The position numbers and the translations under genes are program-made. The notes under the pieces are model-generated. The model was not told where the DNA came from and did not search any database. It worked only from the letters and a program-made list of their open reading frames with translations. Below, in pieces: positions 51,441 through 59,913 of a DNA stretch of 64,000 nt (positions are counted from its first letter, which is position 1; each line of letters opens with the position of its first letter). The DNA is taken from NCBI GenBank assembly GCA_963760875.1, contig CAVXEH010000016.1, positions 1 through 64,000 on the forward strand, given 5' to 3'. Source of the DNA: CAVXEH01 sp963760875 (GTDB lineage: Bacteria > Chloroflexota > Limnocylindria > QHBO01).

Positions 51441-51465
51441 GGGCGGCGCCATCGGCGCGTCGCCC
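51441..51465 (+). promoter_or_regulatory. hairpin in the rpsJ-rplC spacer
   Basis: GGGCG-GCGCC, loop ATC, GGCGC, bulge GT, CGCCC: a 10-bp stem just after the rpsJ stop and about 15 nt before the AGGAGG site of rplC. The inner 14 nt (GCGCCATCGGCGCG) are identical to the core of the rplJ-leader terminator, but here there is no T-tract. Confidence 0.45.
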
Positions 51466-51496
51466 AACCATCCGCCATCAGGAGGAAGCACAGACA

Positions 51497-52120
51497 GTGC
51501 CGGCAGGAATCATCGGGCGAAAGCTCGGCATGACGCGAATCTTCATCGAGGACGGCTCTGTCGTCCCGGTGAGCGTCATCGAGGCGACCCCGAACACCGT
51601 GGCGCGGCTCCGGACTCCGGAGCAGGACGGCTATGCCGCCCTGCAGCTCGTCGCCGGCACCGCCAAGAAGGTGACCAGGCCCGTGGCCGGGCAGTTCAAG
51701 CACCTCGACAAGGAGGCCGCAAAGCCGCATGACGTCAGCGAGTTCCGCGTCGATGCGCTCGAGGGCTACGAGGTCGGCCAGCGGGTGGACGTCTCGTTGT
51801 TCGAGGCCGGTGAGCTGGTCGACGTGACAGGGACCAGCAAGGGGAAGGGTTTCGCGGGAACCATCGCGCGGCACCACTTCAAGCGCGGTCCCAAGACCCA
51901 CGGGTCCACGAACTACCGGCAGCCCGGCTCCATCGGCGCAGGCACCACGCCCGGACGCGTCTGGCTGGGCACGCGGATGAGCGGCCATCTCGGCCACGAC
52001 CAGGTCACCGTGAAGAAGCTCAAGGTCGTGCGGGTCGATCCCGAGCGGAACCTCATCCTGGTCAAGGGTGCGGTTCCCGGGGCGCGCAACGGCCTGCTGC
52101 TCGTGCAGAAGGCGAAGTGA
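51497..52120 (+). CDS. rplC: 50S ribosomal protein uL3
   Basis: 207 residues from GTG 51497 behind AGGAGG. GIIGRKLGMTRIF at the start, the finger region GTSKGKGFAGTIARHHFKRGPKTHGS and the RMSGHLGHDQVTVKKLKVV C-domain are typical. The stop overlaps the rplD GTG (GTGA). Confidence 0.97.
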   Translation: MPAGIIGRKLGMTRIFIEDGSVVPVSVIEATPNTVARLRTPEQDGYAALQLVAGTAKKVTRPVAGQFKHLDKEAAKPHDVSEFRVDALEGYEVGQRVDVSLFEAGELVDVTGTSKGKGFAGTIARHHFKRGPKTHGSTNYRQPGSIGAGTTPGRVWLGTRMSGHLGHDQVTVKKLKVVRVDPERNLILVKGAVPGARNGLLLVQKAK

Positions 52121-52746
52121 CGATGCCGCAGACCAAGGTCATCAACGCAAAGGGCAAGGAGGCCGGCTCCATCGAGCTGGCGGACTCCCTGTTCGGGGCG
52201 CCCGTCAACGAGGCGCTCATCCACCAGGCGGTGGTCCGGCAGCAGGCGCAGGGTCGCGTCGGAACCGCCGACACGCAGACGCGCGCCATGGTGACCGGCG
52301 GCGGCCGCAAGCCCTGGCGTCAGAAGGGGACCGGCCGAGCCCGGCAGGGCAGCCGGACGGCACCCCACTGGCGGGGCGGTGGCGTGGTCTTTGGACCGCA
52401 CCCGCGCGACTTCGACGTGAAGATGAACGCGAAGATGCGCCGCGCGGCGCTGCGTGGCGTCCTCTCCGCCAAGCAGGCGGAGGGCGCGCTGCGGATCGTC
52501 GAGACGCCGGCGTTCGACGAGCCACGGACCCGTGCCTTCATCGAGCTGCTCGACGCCTGGAAGGCGGGAGGCAAGGTGCTCCTGGTCCTCGCCGCGCGGG
52601 ACGCGAACGTCGAGAAGTCGTGCGACAACCTGCGCGAGGTGCGCGTGCTGCTCGCCGACAGCCTGAACGTGGTCGACCTCCTCGAGGCCGATACCGTCGT
52701 CTTCACCCGCGACGCCCTGGTGCGGGCCACGGAGGTGTACGCGTGA
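52117..52746 (+). CDS. rplD: 50S ribosomal protein uL4
   Basis: 209 residues from GTG 52117, or 207 from ATG 52123. The exit-tunnel loop KPWRQKGTGRARQGSRTAPHWRGGG and GPHPRDFDVKMNAKMRRAAL identify L4. In some bacteria L4 represses the S10 operon through its leader. The stop overlaps the rplW start. Confidence 0.97.
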   Translation: MTMPQTKVINAKGKEAGSIELADSLFGAPVNEALIHQAVVRQQAQGRVGTADTQTRAMVTGGGRKPWRQKGTGRARQGSRTAPHWRGGGVVFGPHPRDFDVKMNAKMRRAALRGVLSAKQAEGALRIVETPAFDEPRTRAFIELLDAWKAGGKVLLVLAARDANVEKSCDNLREVRVLLADSLNVVDLLEADTVVFTRDALVRATEVYA

Positions 52747-53036
52747 CCAGCACGGTCCATGACATCCTGATCCGTCCCGTGATCAGCGAGAAGAGCGTCG
52801 CGGAGACGGAGCGCAACAACTACACGTTCGCGGTCGCGCGCGACGCAAACAAGTTCCAGATCAAGGCCGCCGTCGAAGCCGAGTTCAAGGTCGACGTCCT
52901 GGGTGTCCGGGTCATGACCGTGAAGCCCAAGGAGAAGCGCCGCGGGCGGCGCACTCCGGGCATGGTCCCCGGCTGGCGGAAGGCGATCGTGACGATTGCC
53001 GCCGGCCAGAAGATCGAGCTCTTCGAGGCCGTCTGA
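52743..53036 (+). CDS. rplW: 50S ribosomal protein uL23
   Basis: 97 residues from GTG 52743, overlapping the rplD stop (GTGA). DILIRPVISEKSVAETERNN and the basic PKEKRRGRRTPGMVPGWRKAI loop are standard for L23, which lines the tunnel exit where SRP and trigger factor dock. Confidence 0.96.
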   Translation: MTSTVHDILIRPVISEKSVAETERNNYTFAVARDANKFQIKAAVEAEFKVDVLGVRVMTVKPKEKRRGRRTPGMVPGWRKAIVTIAAGQKIELFEAV

Positions 53037-53037
53037 C

Positions 53038-53871
53038 ATGCCACTTCGCAGCTACCGACCCACGAGCCCCGGTCATCGGCAGATGACGCGCTCGACGTTC
53101 GAGGAGATCACCACCGACGAGCCGCACAAGCCGCTCACCGAACGGCTCCAGAAGCACGCCGGCCGCAACAGCCAGGGTCGCATCACCGTGCGGCACCAGG
53201 GCAGCGGCCACAAGCGGCTGTACCGGGTGATCGACTGGAAGCGGAACAAGCCCGGCGTGCCGGCACGGATCGCGACCATCGAATACGACCCGAACCGTTC
53301 GGCGCGGATCGCCCTGCTCCACTACGCGGACGGCGAGAAGCGCTACATGCTCCTGCCGCACGGGCTGGGCGTGGGGGACGTCGTCGTCTCGGGCCCCGAG
53401 GTGGAGGCGCGCACAGGCAACGCCATGCCGCTGTCCCGGATTCCGCTGGGCACCCAGATCCACAATATCGAGCTCGTCGCCGGGCGCGGCGGCCAGATCG
53501 TCCGCTCCGCCGGCAGCAGCGCGCAGCTGCTCGCCAAGGAAGGCGATCACGCCACCATCCGGCTTCCCTCCGGCGAGGTGCGCCGGGTCCGGGCCGTCTG
53601 CATGGCGACCGTGGGCCAGGTCAGCAACCTCGACCACGGGAACCAGAAGATCGGCAAGGCCGGACGGGCGCGCCACCTGGGCCAGCGCCCGGAGGTCCGC
53701 GGATCCGTCATGAACCCACGTGACCATCCGCACGGTGGTGGCGAGGGCAAGTCCTCGATCGGCATGCCGCCCAAGACACCGTGGGGCAAGCCGGCCATGG
53801 GCCTGCGGACGCGGGCCAAGGCCAAGACCAGCAACAAGATGATCGTCCGGCGTCGGTACGGACGGGGTTAG
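53038..53871 (+). CDS. rplB: 50S ribosomal protein uL2
   Basis: 277 residues from ATG 53038, one base after the rplW stop. LRSYRPTSPGHRQMT, SGHKRLYRVIDWKRNK and the C-terminal MNPRDHPHGGGEGKS with the functionally important His near the peptidyl transferase centre are present. Normal length. Confidence 0.97.
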   Translation: MPLRSYRPTSPGHRQMTRSTFEEITTDEPHKPLTERLQKHAGRNSQGRITVRHQGSGHKRLYRVIDWKRNKPGVPARIATIEYDPNRSARIALLHYADGEKRYMLLPHGLGVGDVVVSGPEVEARTGNAMPLSRIPLGTQIHNIELVAGRGGQIVRSAGSSAQLLAKEGDHATIRLPSGEVRRVRAVCMATVGQVSNLDHGNQKIGKAGRARHLGQRPEVRGSVMNPRDHPHGGGEGKSSIGMPPKTPWGKPAMGLRTRAKAKTSNKMIVRRRYGRG

Positions 53872-53880
53872 GAGAGCGCG

Positions 53881-54165
53881 ATGAGTCGTTCCATCAAGAA
53901 GGGACCGTTCGTCGAGCCGCGCCTGCTCGGCCGCATCGACGACATGAACAAGCGCAACGAGCGCAAGGTGCTGAAGACCTGGTCGCGGGCAAGCGTGATC
54001 TTCCCGCAGATGATCGGGCACACGATCGCCGTCCACGACGGCCGTCGCCATGTGCCGGTCTTCGTCACCGAGAACATGGTCGGGCATCGGCTCGGCGAGT
54101 TCGCGCCCACGCGCACCTACCGTGGCCACGGCAAGGCCACCGAGCGCTCCTCGGCCCTGAAGTAG
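53881..54165 (+). CDS. rpsS: 30S ribosomal protein uS19
   Basis: 94 residues: SRSIKKGPFVEPRLLGRID, KTWSRASVIFPQMIGHTIAVHDG and GEFAPTRTYRGHGK. Normal length; S19 pairs with S13 in the 30S head. GGAG precedes the ATG. Confidence 0.97.
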   Translation: MSRSIKKGPFVEPRLLGRIDDMNKRNERKVLKTWSRASVIFPQMIGHTIAVHDGRRHVPVFVTENMVGHRLGEFAPTRTYRGHGKATERSSALK

Positions 54166-54175
54166 GAGTGAACCG

Positions 54176-54514
54176 ATGCAAGTGACCGCCACCGCACGGT
54201 ACATCCGCATGAGCCCTCGGAAGGTGCGCCTGGTGACCGACCTGATCGTCGGCAAGCCGGTGGAAGAGGCCGCGGCCATCCTCCGCTTCATGCCCAACGC
54301 GGCCGCGCGCGACGTGGCGAAGGTGCTCAAGAGCGCCACCGCCAACGCGGAGAACAACTTCAGCCTGTCGGCGGACGAGCTCGTGGTCGCACGTGCCGTC
54401 GCCGACGACGGCCCCACGCTGAAGCGGTATCGGCCGCGTGCGCAGGGCCGGACGTTCCAGATTCTCAAGCGCACCAGCCACATCACCATCGCCGTGGCTG
54501 ACAAGGAGGCCTGA
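54176..54514 (+). CDS. rplV: 50S ribosomal protein uL22
   Basis: 112 residues with RYIRMSPRKVRLVTDLIVGK at the start and the long beta-hairpin region PTLKRYRPRAQGRTFQILKR that reaches the exit tunnel. Its TGA shares one base with the rpsC ATG. Confidence 0.97.
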   Translation: MQVTATARYIRMSPRKVRLVTDLIVGKPVEEAAAILRFMPNAAARDVAKVLKSATANAENNFSLSADELVVARAVADDGPTLKRYRPRAQGRTFQILKRTSHITIAVADKEA

Positions 54515-55317
54515 TGGGTCACAAGGTTCACCCGTACGGCTTCCGGATCGGTGTGATCAAGCCGTGGCTGGCCAAGTGGTACGCGGATCGCGACTACGCC
54601 AGCCTGCTGCAGGAGGACATGCGGATCCGGCAGCTCGTGGGCAAGCAGCTGTCGAACGCAAGCGTCAGCCAGGTCGAGATCGAGCGTGGCATCAACCACG
54701 TCACGGTCACGGTCCATTCCGCCAAGCCGGGCATCGTCATCGGCAAGGGCGGGACGAACGTCGAGGCGCTCCGCACGAACATCGGCAAGCTCACCGACAA
54801 GAAGGTCAAGGTCGAGATCAAGGAGATCCTGCAGCCGGAGCTGGACGCCGTCCTGGTGGCCCAGAACGTGGCGGGCCAGCTGGAGCGCCGCATCGCGTTC
54901 CGCAAGGCGATCAAGCAGGCGATCCAGCGCTCGATCAAGGCCGGAGCCAAGGGTGTCAAGGTCCAGGTCTCCGGGCGCCTGGGCGGCTCCGAGATGAGCC
55001 GGACCGAGTGGGATCGCGAGGGTCGCATCCCGCTGGGCACCCTGCGCGCCGACATCAGCTACGGCATGGTGCACGCGCACACGACGTACGGTCGGATCGG
55101 GGTCAAGGCCTGGATCTACCGGGGCGAGCAGCTTGGCGAGCGACCCGGCCTGGCCCGGACCGAACCGCGCGAGCAGCGACGCCCCCGTGGTGGCCGCGGC
55201 CGTGGCAGCGGGGCCCAGCGTGGCGCCGCGGCAGCCACCGCGGAGCCCAGGGCGCCTGCCGCCGAGGCGGCGGCGCCGGCGAGCAACGAGCCGGCGCCGC
55301 CGGGCGAGGAGGCCTGA
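54514..55317 (+). CDS. rpsC: 30S ribosomal protein uS3 with C-terminal extension
   Basis: 267 residues. GHKVHPYGFRIGVIKPWLAKW, the KH domain GIVIGKGGTNVEALRTNI and the C-domain through TTYGRIGVKAWIYRGE are normal. The last about 50 residues are an extra tail, first Arg/Gly-rich (RPRGGRGRGSG) then Ala/Glu/Pro-rich. S3 lines the mRNA entry channel, so the tail would be near incoming mRNA. Confidence 0.96.
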   Translation: MGHKVHPYGFRIGVIKPWLAKWYADRDYASLLQEDMRIRQLVGKQLSNASVSQVEIERGINHVTVTVHSAKPGIVIGKGGTNVEALRTNIGKLTDKKVKVEIKEILQPELDAVLVAQNVAGQLERRIAFRKAIKQAIQRSIKAGAKGVKVQVSGRLGGSEMSRTEWDREGRIPLGTLRADISYGMVHAHTTYGRIGVKAWIYRGEQLGERPGLARTEPREQRRPRGGRGRGSGAQRGAAAATAEPRAPAAEAAAPASNEPAPPGEEA

Positions 55318-55321
55318 TCCC

Positions 55322-55750
55322 ATGCTGATGCCGAAGCGCGTCAAGCACCGCAAGGTCCAGCGAGGCCGTCGGGCGGGGCTGGCCAAGGGCGGGACCCAGG
55401 TCAGCTTCGGGGACTACGGCCTGATGGCCGAGGAGGTCTGCTGGCTGACGAGCCGCCAGATCGAGGCGGCCCGGCGGGCCATGACCCACCACGTCAAGCG
55501 CGGTGGCCGGATCTGGATCCGGGTCTTCCCGGACAAGCCGGTGACCAAGAAGCCCGCGGAGGTCCGGATGGGCTCCGGGAAGGGCGCCCCCGACCACTGG
55601 GTCGCGGTCGTCAAGCCCGGACGGGTGATGTTCGAGATGGCCGGGGTTCCCGAGCCGGTCGCCCGCGAGGCGATGCGGCTGGCGAGCCACAAGCTGCCGA
55701 TCTCGACGAAGTTCGTCGTCAAGGAGGGCTTCGAGCATGGACATCAGTGA
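55322..55750 (+). CDS. rplP: 50S ribosomal protein uL16
   Basis: 142 residues from ATG 55322: MLMPKRVKHRKVQRGR, GDYGLMAEEVCWLTSRQIEA, MGSGKGAPDHWVAVVKPG. Normal length; it helps place A-site tRNA. The last 14 nt overlap the start of rpmC. Confidence 0.97.
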   Translation: MLMPKRVKHRKVQRGRRAGLAKGGTQVSFGDYGLMAEEVCWLTSRQIEAARRAMTHHVKRGGRIWIRVFPDKPVTKKPAEVRMGSGKGAPDHWVAVVKPGRVMFEMAGVPEPVAREAMRLASHKLPISTKFVVKEGFEHGHQ

Positions 55751-55958
55751 GATCCGCGCTCTCTCTGACGCCGACCTGGAGGCGCAGCTGCTCGACGCCA
55801 AGCAGGAGCTGTGGAAGATCCGGTTTGATCTCGCCACCCGCCAGGAGAAGAACTACAGCAGGCTGCCGGCGACCCGCAAGCGGATCGCTCGCATCCTGAC
55901 GGTGATGACCGAGCGCCGGCACGCGGCTACCGCCGACGGCGTGGAGAAGGCCAGCTGA
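55737..55958 (+). CDS. rpmC: 50S ribosomal protein uL29
   Basis: 73 residues, two long helices: ALSDADLEAQLLDAKQELWKIRFDLATRQ then LPATRKRIARILTVMTER. Start overlaps rplP by 14 nt and the stop shares a base with rpsQ, so translation of the three is coupled. Confidence 0.95.
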   Translation: MDISEIRALSDADLEAQLLDAKQELWKIRFDLATRQEKNYSRLPATRKRIARILTVMTERRHAATADGVEKAS

Positions 55959-56227
55959 TGCAGGGCAAGCGAAGAACGAAGATCGGACGCGTCGTGTCCG
56001 ACAAGATGGACAAGACGGTTGTCGTGAGCGTGGAACGGCTCCGGCGTCACCCGATCTACAAGCGGGTCGTGCGCCTCTCGAGCAAGTTCAAGGCCCACGA
56101 TGAGAGCAACGCGGCCCGGATCGGGGACACCGTGCGCATCGAGGAGAGCCGGCCGCTCTCCCACGACAAGCGCTGGACGGTGATCGAGATCGTGGCGCGG
56201 GGCTCCAACGAGGAGCTGGTGGGCTAG
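55958..56227 (+). CDS. rpsQ: 30S ribosomal protein uS17
   Basis: 89 residues: GRVVSDKMDKTVVVSVERLRRHPIYKR and GDTVRIEESRPLSHDKRW are the conserved OB-fold segments. One-base overlap with rpmC; rplN follows directly. Confidence 0.97.
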   Translation: MQGKRRTKIGRVVSDKMDKTVVVSVERLRRHPIYKRVVRLSSKFKAHDESNAARIGDTVRIEESRPLSHDKRWTVIEIVARGSNEELVG

Positions 56228-56596
56228 ATGATCCGTCAGTACACCAGGCTGCGCGTCGCGGACAACACCGGGGCGCGGACGCTGATGTGCATCACGATCC
56301 TGGGCCGGTCGGGGACCGATTCGGCCGAGGTCGGTGACGTCATCGTCGCCAGCGTGAAGCAGGCGCTTCCGAACTCCGGCGTCAAGAAGGGCGACGTCGT
56401 GCGTGCGGTCATCGTCCGCACGGCGAAGGAGTACGGGCGCCCCGATGGGAGCCACATCCGCTTCGATGAGAACGCGGCAGTCCTCATCAACCCCCAGGGC
56501 AACCCGCGCGGCACCCGGATCTTTGGCCCGGTGGCGCGGGAGCTCCGCGAGCGCAACTACATGAAGATCGTGTCGCTCGCCCCGGAGGTGCTCTAG
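56228..56596 (+). CDS. rplN: 50S ribosomal protein uL14
   Basis: 122 residues, normal length: MIRQYTRLRVADNTGARTLMCI, KKGDVVRAVIVRTAKEY and GTRIFGPVARELRE. No spacer from rpsQ or to rplX. Confidence 0.97.
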   Translation: MIRQYTRLRVADNTGARTLMCITILGRSGTDSAEVGDVIVASVKQALPNSGVKKGDVVRAVIVRTAKEYGRPDGSHIRFDENAAVLINPQGNPRGTRIFGPVARELRERNYMKIVSLAPEVL

Positions 56597-56932
56597 ATGG
56601 CGAACGTGAAGAAGGGCGACATGGTGCTCGTGCTCGCCGGGAAGGACCGCGGCAAGCGCGGGACCGTGGATCGGGTCGAACGCACCAAGCGCGGCCTGGG
56701 CGTGGTGATCCCCGGCGTGAACATGGCCAAGAAGCATCAGCGTCCGCGCAGCCAGACCCAGCAGGCGGGCATCCTGGACGTGCCAATGCCGCTGCACATC
56801 AGCAACGTCATGGTCGTCTGCCCCAGCTGCGACAAGCCGACGCGGGTGGCGCATGCCCACGTTGCGGGTGACCTCAAGCGCCGGGTCCGAGTCTGCAAGA
56901 ACTGCGGCGAGCAGATGGAGGTGCTCAAGTGA
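56597..56932 (+). CDS. rplX: 50S ribosomal protein uL24
   Basis: 111 residues with the KOW motif KKGDMVLVLAGKDRGKRGTV and the tail RVCKNCGEQMEVLK. Also has CPSCDKPTRVAHA, so two CxxC pairs suggest a bound zinc, as in many non-proteobacterial L24. The stop overlaps the rplE GTG. Confidence 0.96.
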   Translation: MANVKKGDMVLVLAGKDRGKRGTVDRVERTKRGLGVVIPGVNMAKKHQRPRSQTQQAGILDVPMPLHISNVMVVCPSCDKPTRVAHAHVAGDLKRRVRVCKNCGEQMEVLK

Positions 56933-57660
56933 GCCCTGACGCGAAGACGCCGCGCAGCCGAGCCCCGAAGGGCGACGCCGGCAAGGCCTCCGGGACGGCG
57001 GCCAAGCCGACCAGGGCGACCAGGGCGAAGGCCGAGGCGCCGGCGACGACCGATTTGAAGGCCGTTGCCAAGACCGCCGCTCCCCGGCGCCCGAGCGCTG
57101 CGTACAGCAAGCCGGTGTACATCGGCCTCCGGCAGCGCTACCACGACGAGATCGTGCCGGCGCTGCAGCGTGAGTTCAGCTACGCCAACCCCATGCAGAT
57201 CCCGCGGGTCGAGAAGGTCATCGTGAACATCGGCCTGGGAGAGGCGATCCAGAACGCCAAGGCCATTGACGCGGCGGTCGGCGACCTGGCCACCATCACC
57301 GGGCAGAAGCCCATCGTGACCCGGGCCAAGCGCTCCATCGCCCAGTTCCGGGTGAGGACCGGGATGCCTATTGGCGCAAAGGTCACCCTGCGGGGCCAGC
57401 GCATGTACGACTTCCTGGAGCGCACGCTGAACCTGGCCCTGCCGCGCATCCGCGACTTCCGCGGGATTCCCACCCGCAGCTTCGACGGCCGCGGGAACTT
57501 CAGCCTGGGCCTGCGGGAGCAGCTGGTGTACCCGGAGATCGACTACGACAAGATCGACCGGCTCCGGGGCCTCGAGGTCAGCATCGTGACCACCGCCCGC
57601 ACCGACGAGGAGGGGCGCAAGCTCCTCCAGCTGCTGGGCATGCCGTTCCAGAGCGCCTGA
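56929..57660 (+). CDS. rplE: 50S ribosomal protein uL5 with basic N-terminal extension
   Basis: 243 residues from GTG 56929; the family is usually near 180. L5 proper begins about residue 62 (LRQRYHDEIVPALQREF) and includes VEKVIVNIGLGEA, TGQKPIVTRAKRSIAQFRVR and IRDFRGIPTRSFDGRGNFSLG. The first about 60 residues are Ala/Lys/Arg/Pro/Thr-rich and low-complexity. No internal ATG/GTG with a good ribosome site was seen at the conventional start, so the extension seems genuine. Confidence 0.95.
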   Translation: MSPDAKTPRSRAPKGDAGKASGTAAKPTRATRAKAEAPATTDLKAVAKTAAPRRPSAAYSKPVYIGLRQRYHDEIVPALQREFSYANPMQIPRVEKVIVNIGLGEAIQNAKAIDAAVGDLATITGQKPIVTRAKRSIAQFRVRTGMPIGAKVTLRGQRMYDFLERTLNLALPRIRDFRGIPTRSFDGRGNFSLGLREQLVYPEIDYDKIDRLRGLEVSIVTTARTDEEGRKLLQLLGMPFQSA

Positions 57661-57691
57661 GCGTAGCAAAGGAAGGATTCGGACCAGCCGC

Positions 57692-57877
57692 ATGGCAAAG
57701 AAGTCAATGATCGCGAAGGCACAGCGCACGCCGCGGTTCCCCGCCAGGCAGCACAACCGCTGCTCCATCTGCGGGCGACCGCGCGGCTACATGCGCCGTT
57801 TCGCCATGTGCCGCATCTGCTTCCGGGAGCGGGCCCTCGAAGGGTTCCTGCCGGGAGTCACCAAGTCGAGCTGGTAG
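57692..57877 (+). CDS. rpsN: 30S ribosomal protein uS14, zinc (type Z) form
   Basis: 61 residues: AKKSMIAKAQRTPRFPARQHNRCSICG...CRICFRERALEGFLPGVTKSSW, the short zinc-ribbon S14 with two CxxC pairs. AAGGAAGG lies upstream. Confidence 0.97.
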   Translation: MAKKSMIAKAQRTPRFPARQHNRCSICGRPRGYMRRFAMCRICFRERALEGFLPGVTKSSW

Positions 57878-57984
57878 CACCAGGCCGATGTCGACGGCCG
57901 CAGCGAGCGGCCACATCAGCGGAAGGCGCCTCCCACGCGCGAGCGTGACGCGAACCACCGCCGAGGAGTGACAAGAAGAGAACG

Positions 57985-58383
57985 ATGAACACATCCGATC
58001 CCATCGCCGACATGCTGACGCGAATTCGCAACGCCAGCTCCGCACGGCACAAGGACCTGACGCTGCCCTCGTCGAAGGTGAAGCGCGAGATCGCGCGGAT
58101 CCTGACCGAGGAGGGCTTCATCGAGTCGTGGGCCACGGCCACCGAGGGCGTCCAGGAGATGCTGAGCATGCGCCTGAAGTACGTCGAGGGTCGCACGCCG
58201 GTGGTCTCCGGCCTCAAGCGCATCAGCAAGCCGGGCCTGCGCGTCTACGCGCGCAAGACCGAGATCCCCCGTGTCCTTGGCGGGCTCGGGCTGGCCATCC
58301 TTTCCACCTCCCGCGGGATCATGACCGGGTCGCAGGCCCGGAAGCTGAACCTTGGCGGCGAGGTGCTGTGCTACGTCTGGTAG
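57985..58383 (+). CDS. rpsH: 30S ribosomal protein uS8
   Basis: 132 residues: DPIADMLTRIRNASSARHK, KREIARILTEEGFI and the C-terminal STSRGIMTGSQARKLNLGGEVLCYVW. Normal length. It follows rpsN after 107 nt, the largest gap within the spc part of the operon, where S8 may bind its own message in other bacteria; no site was identified here. Confidence 0.97.
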   Translation: MNTSDPIADMLTRIRNASSARHKDLTLPSSKVKREIARILTEEGFIESWATATEGVQEMLSMRLKYVEGRTPVVSGLKRISKPGLRVYARKTEIPRVLGGLGLAILSTSRGIMTGSQARKLNLGGEVLCYVW

Positions 58384-58394
58384 GGGAGCGAGCC

Positions 58395-58943
58395 ATGTCA
58401 CGTATCGGTCGCATGCCGGTCCCGCTCCCATCGGGTGTTGAGATCACCCAGCAAGGCAACCACCTCACGGTGACGGGGCCGCTGGGAACGCTGGAGCGCA
58501 CGCTCCACCCGGAGATGACCATCGAGCGCGACGACGGGTCGCTGCGCGTGGTGCGTCCCTCGGATGAGCCGCGCCATCGGGCCCTCCACGGCCTGACCCG
58601 GACGCTCGTGGCGAACATGGTCACCGGCGTCACCACCGGCTTCACCAAGAACCTGGAGATCTCCGGCGTCGGGTACCGCGCCCAGCTCCAGGGCGACAAG
58701 CTCGTCCTGGCCCTGGGCTACTCGCACCCGGTCGAGATCGACCCACCGGCGGGCATTCGCTTCACGGTGGACACCCCCACGCGGCTGGCCGTCAGCGGCG
58801 CGGACAAGGAGCTGGTGGGCCAGGTCGCCGCGGACATTCGCTCGCGGCGCAAGCCGGAGCCGTACAAGGGCAAGGGGATCCGGTATGCCGGGGAGCAGAT
58901 CCTCCGCAAGGCCGGCAAGGCGGGCAAGGTCGGAGGCGGGTAG
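58395..58943 (+). CDS. rplF: 50S ribosomal protein uL6
   Basis: 182 residues from ATG 58395 behind GGGGAGCGAG. SRIGRMPVPLPSGVEI, a duplicated fold, and the C-terminal RRKPEPYKGKGIRYAGE rRNA-binding loop. Normal length. Confidence 0.97.
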   Translation: MSRIGRMPVPLPSGVEITQQGNHLTVTGPLGTLERTLHPEMTIERDDGSLRVVRPSDEPRHRALHGLTRTLVANMVTGVTTGFTKNLEISGVGYRAQLQGDKLVLALGYSHPVEIDPPAGIRFTVDTPTRLAVSGADKELVGQVAADIRSRRKPEPYKGKGIRYAGEQILRKAGKAGKVGGG

Positions 58944-58949
58944 GAAGAC

Positions 58950-59309
58950 ATGATCACGAAACCATCACGCGGCGCCCTTCGCCGCAAGCGCCACGACCGG
59001 ATCCGGCTCACCCTGGCGGGGACGACGGAGCGGCCCCGGCTGAGCGTGTTCCGCAGCGCAAAGTACATCTACGCCCAGGTGGTGGACGACACCAGCGGGC
59101 GCACCCTCGCCGCGGCCTCGTCGCGGGAGCCCGGCATCGCCGGGTCACCAGGCAAGGTCGATGCGGCGCGTGCCGTCGGCAAGGCGGTCGCGGAGCGTGC
59201 CAGGGCGGCCGGCGTCAGCCGCGTCGTCCTCGATCGCGGCGGATACCAGTACCACGGGCGGGTTCGCTCGCTCGCCGAGGGCGCCCGCGAGGGCGGCCTC
59301 GACCTGTAG
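58950..59309 (+). CDS. rplR: 50S ribosomal protein uL18
   Basis: 119 residues: RRKRHDRIRLTLAGTTERPRLSVFRS, YAQVVDDTSGRTLAAASS and the C-terminal DRGGYQYHGRVRSLAEGARE. It binds 5S rRNA with L5. Confidence 0.97.
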   Translation: MITKPSRGALRRKRHDRIRLTLAGTTERPRLSVFRSAKYIYAQVVDDTSGRTLAAASSREPGIAGSPGKVDAARAVGKAVAERARAAGVSRVVLDRGGYQYHGRVRSLAEGAREGGLDL

Positions 59310-59325
59310 AGCAAAAGGTGAACGC

Positions 59326-59913
59326 ATGACGAGAATCGACCCGTCCAAGCTCAACCTCGACGAGAAGGTCGTCCAGATCAACCGCGTCGCGAAGGTCGTC
59401 AAGGGCGGCCGCCGCTTCAGCTTCAGCGCGGTGGTGGTCGTGGGCGACGGCAACGGCGTCGTGGGCGCCGGGCTCGGCAAGGCCGGCGAGGTGCCCGAGG
59501 CGATCCGCAAGGGCGTCGAGGACGCGAAGAAGCACCTGGTCCGCGTGCCCCTGGTGGGCGCCACCATTCCGCACGAGGTGTACCGCCACTACGGCGCCTC
59601 ACGAGTGATGCTCAAGCCGGCCGCGGCCGGCACCGGCGTGATCGCCGGCGGCTCGGTCCGCTCGGTGGTCGAGATGGCCGGCATCCGTGACCTGCTCTCG
59701 AAGACCATGGGCAGCACCAACCCGGTGAACGTGGTGCGGGCCACCCTCGAGGGCCTCACGTCGCTGCGCTCCGCCGACGCCACGGCAGCGCGCCGCGGCA
59801 AGACCGCGGAGGAGCTGCTGGGCAAGAGGGGCGCCGAGGCGGCGCGCCTGCCGCACGAGGTGATCGAGCGACCCGCTCCCGCCTTCGGGCAGGGAGGTGG
59901 CCGTGGCCGGTAA
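59326..59913 (+). CDS. rpsE: 30S ribosomal protein uS5
   Basis: 195 residues from ATG 59326 (AAAAGGTG upstream). VVQINRVAKVVKGGRRFSFSA, VVGDGNGVVGAGLGKAGEVP and GIRDLLSKTMGSTNPVNVVRA are standard S5 motifs. The tail is slightly longer than in E. coli, ending Gly-rich. The end overlaps the rpmD start region by 11 nt. Confidence 0.96.
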   Translation: MTRIDPSKLNLDEKVVQINRVAKVVKGGRRFSFSAVVVVGDGNGVVGAGLGKAGEVPEAIRKGVEDAKKHLVRVPLVGATIPHEVYRHYGASRVMLKPAAAGTGVIAGGSVRSVVEMAGIRDLLSKTMGSTNPVNVVRATLEGLTSLRSADATAARRGKTAEELLGKRGAEAARLPHEVIERPAPAFGQGGGRGR

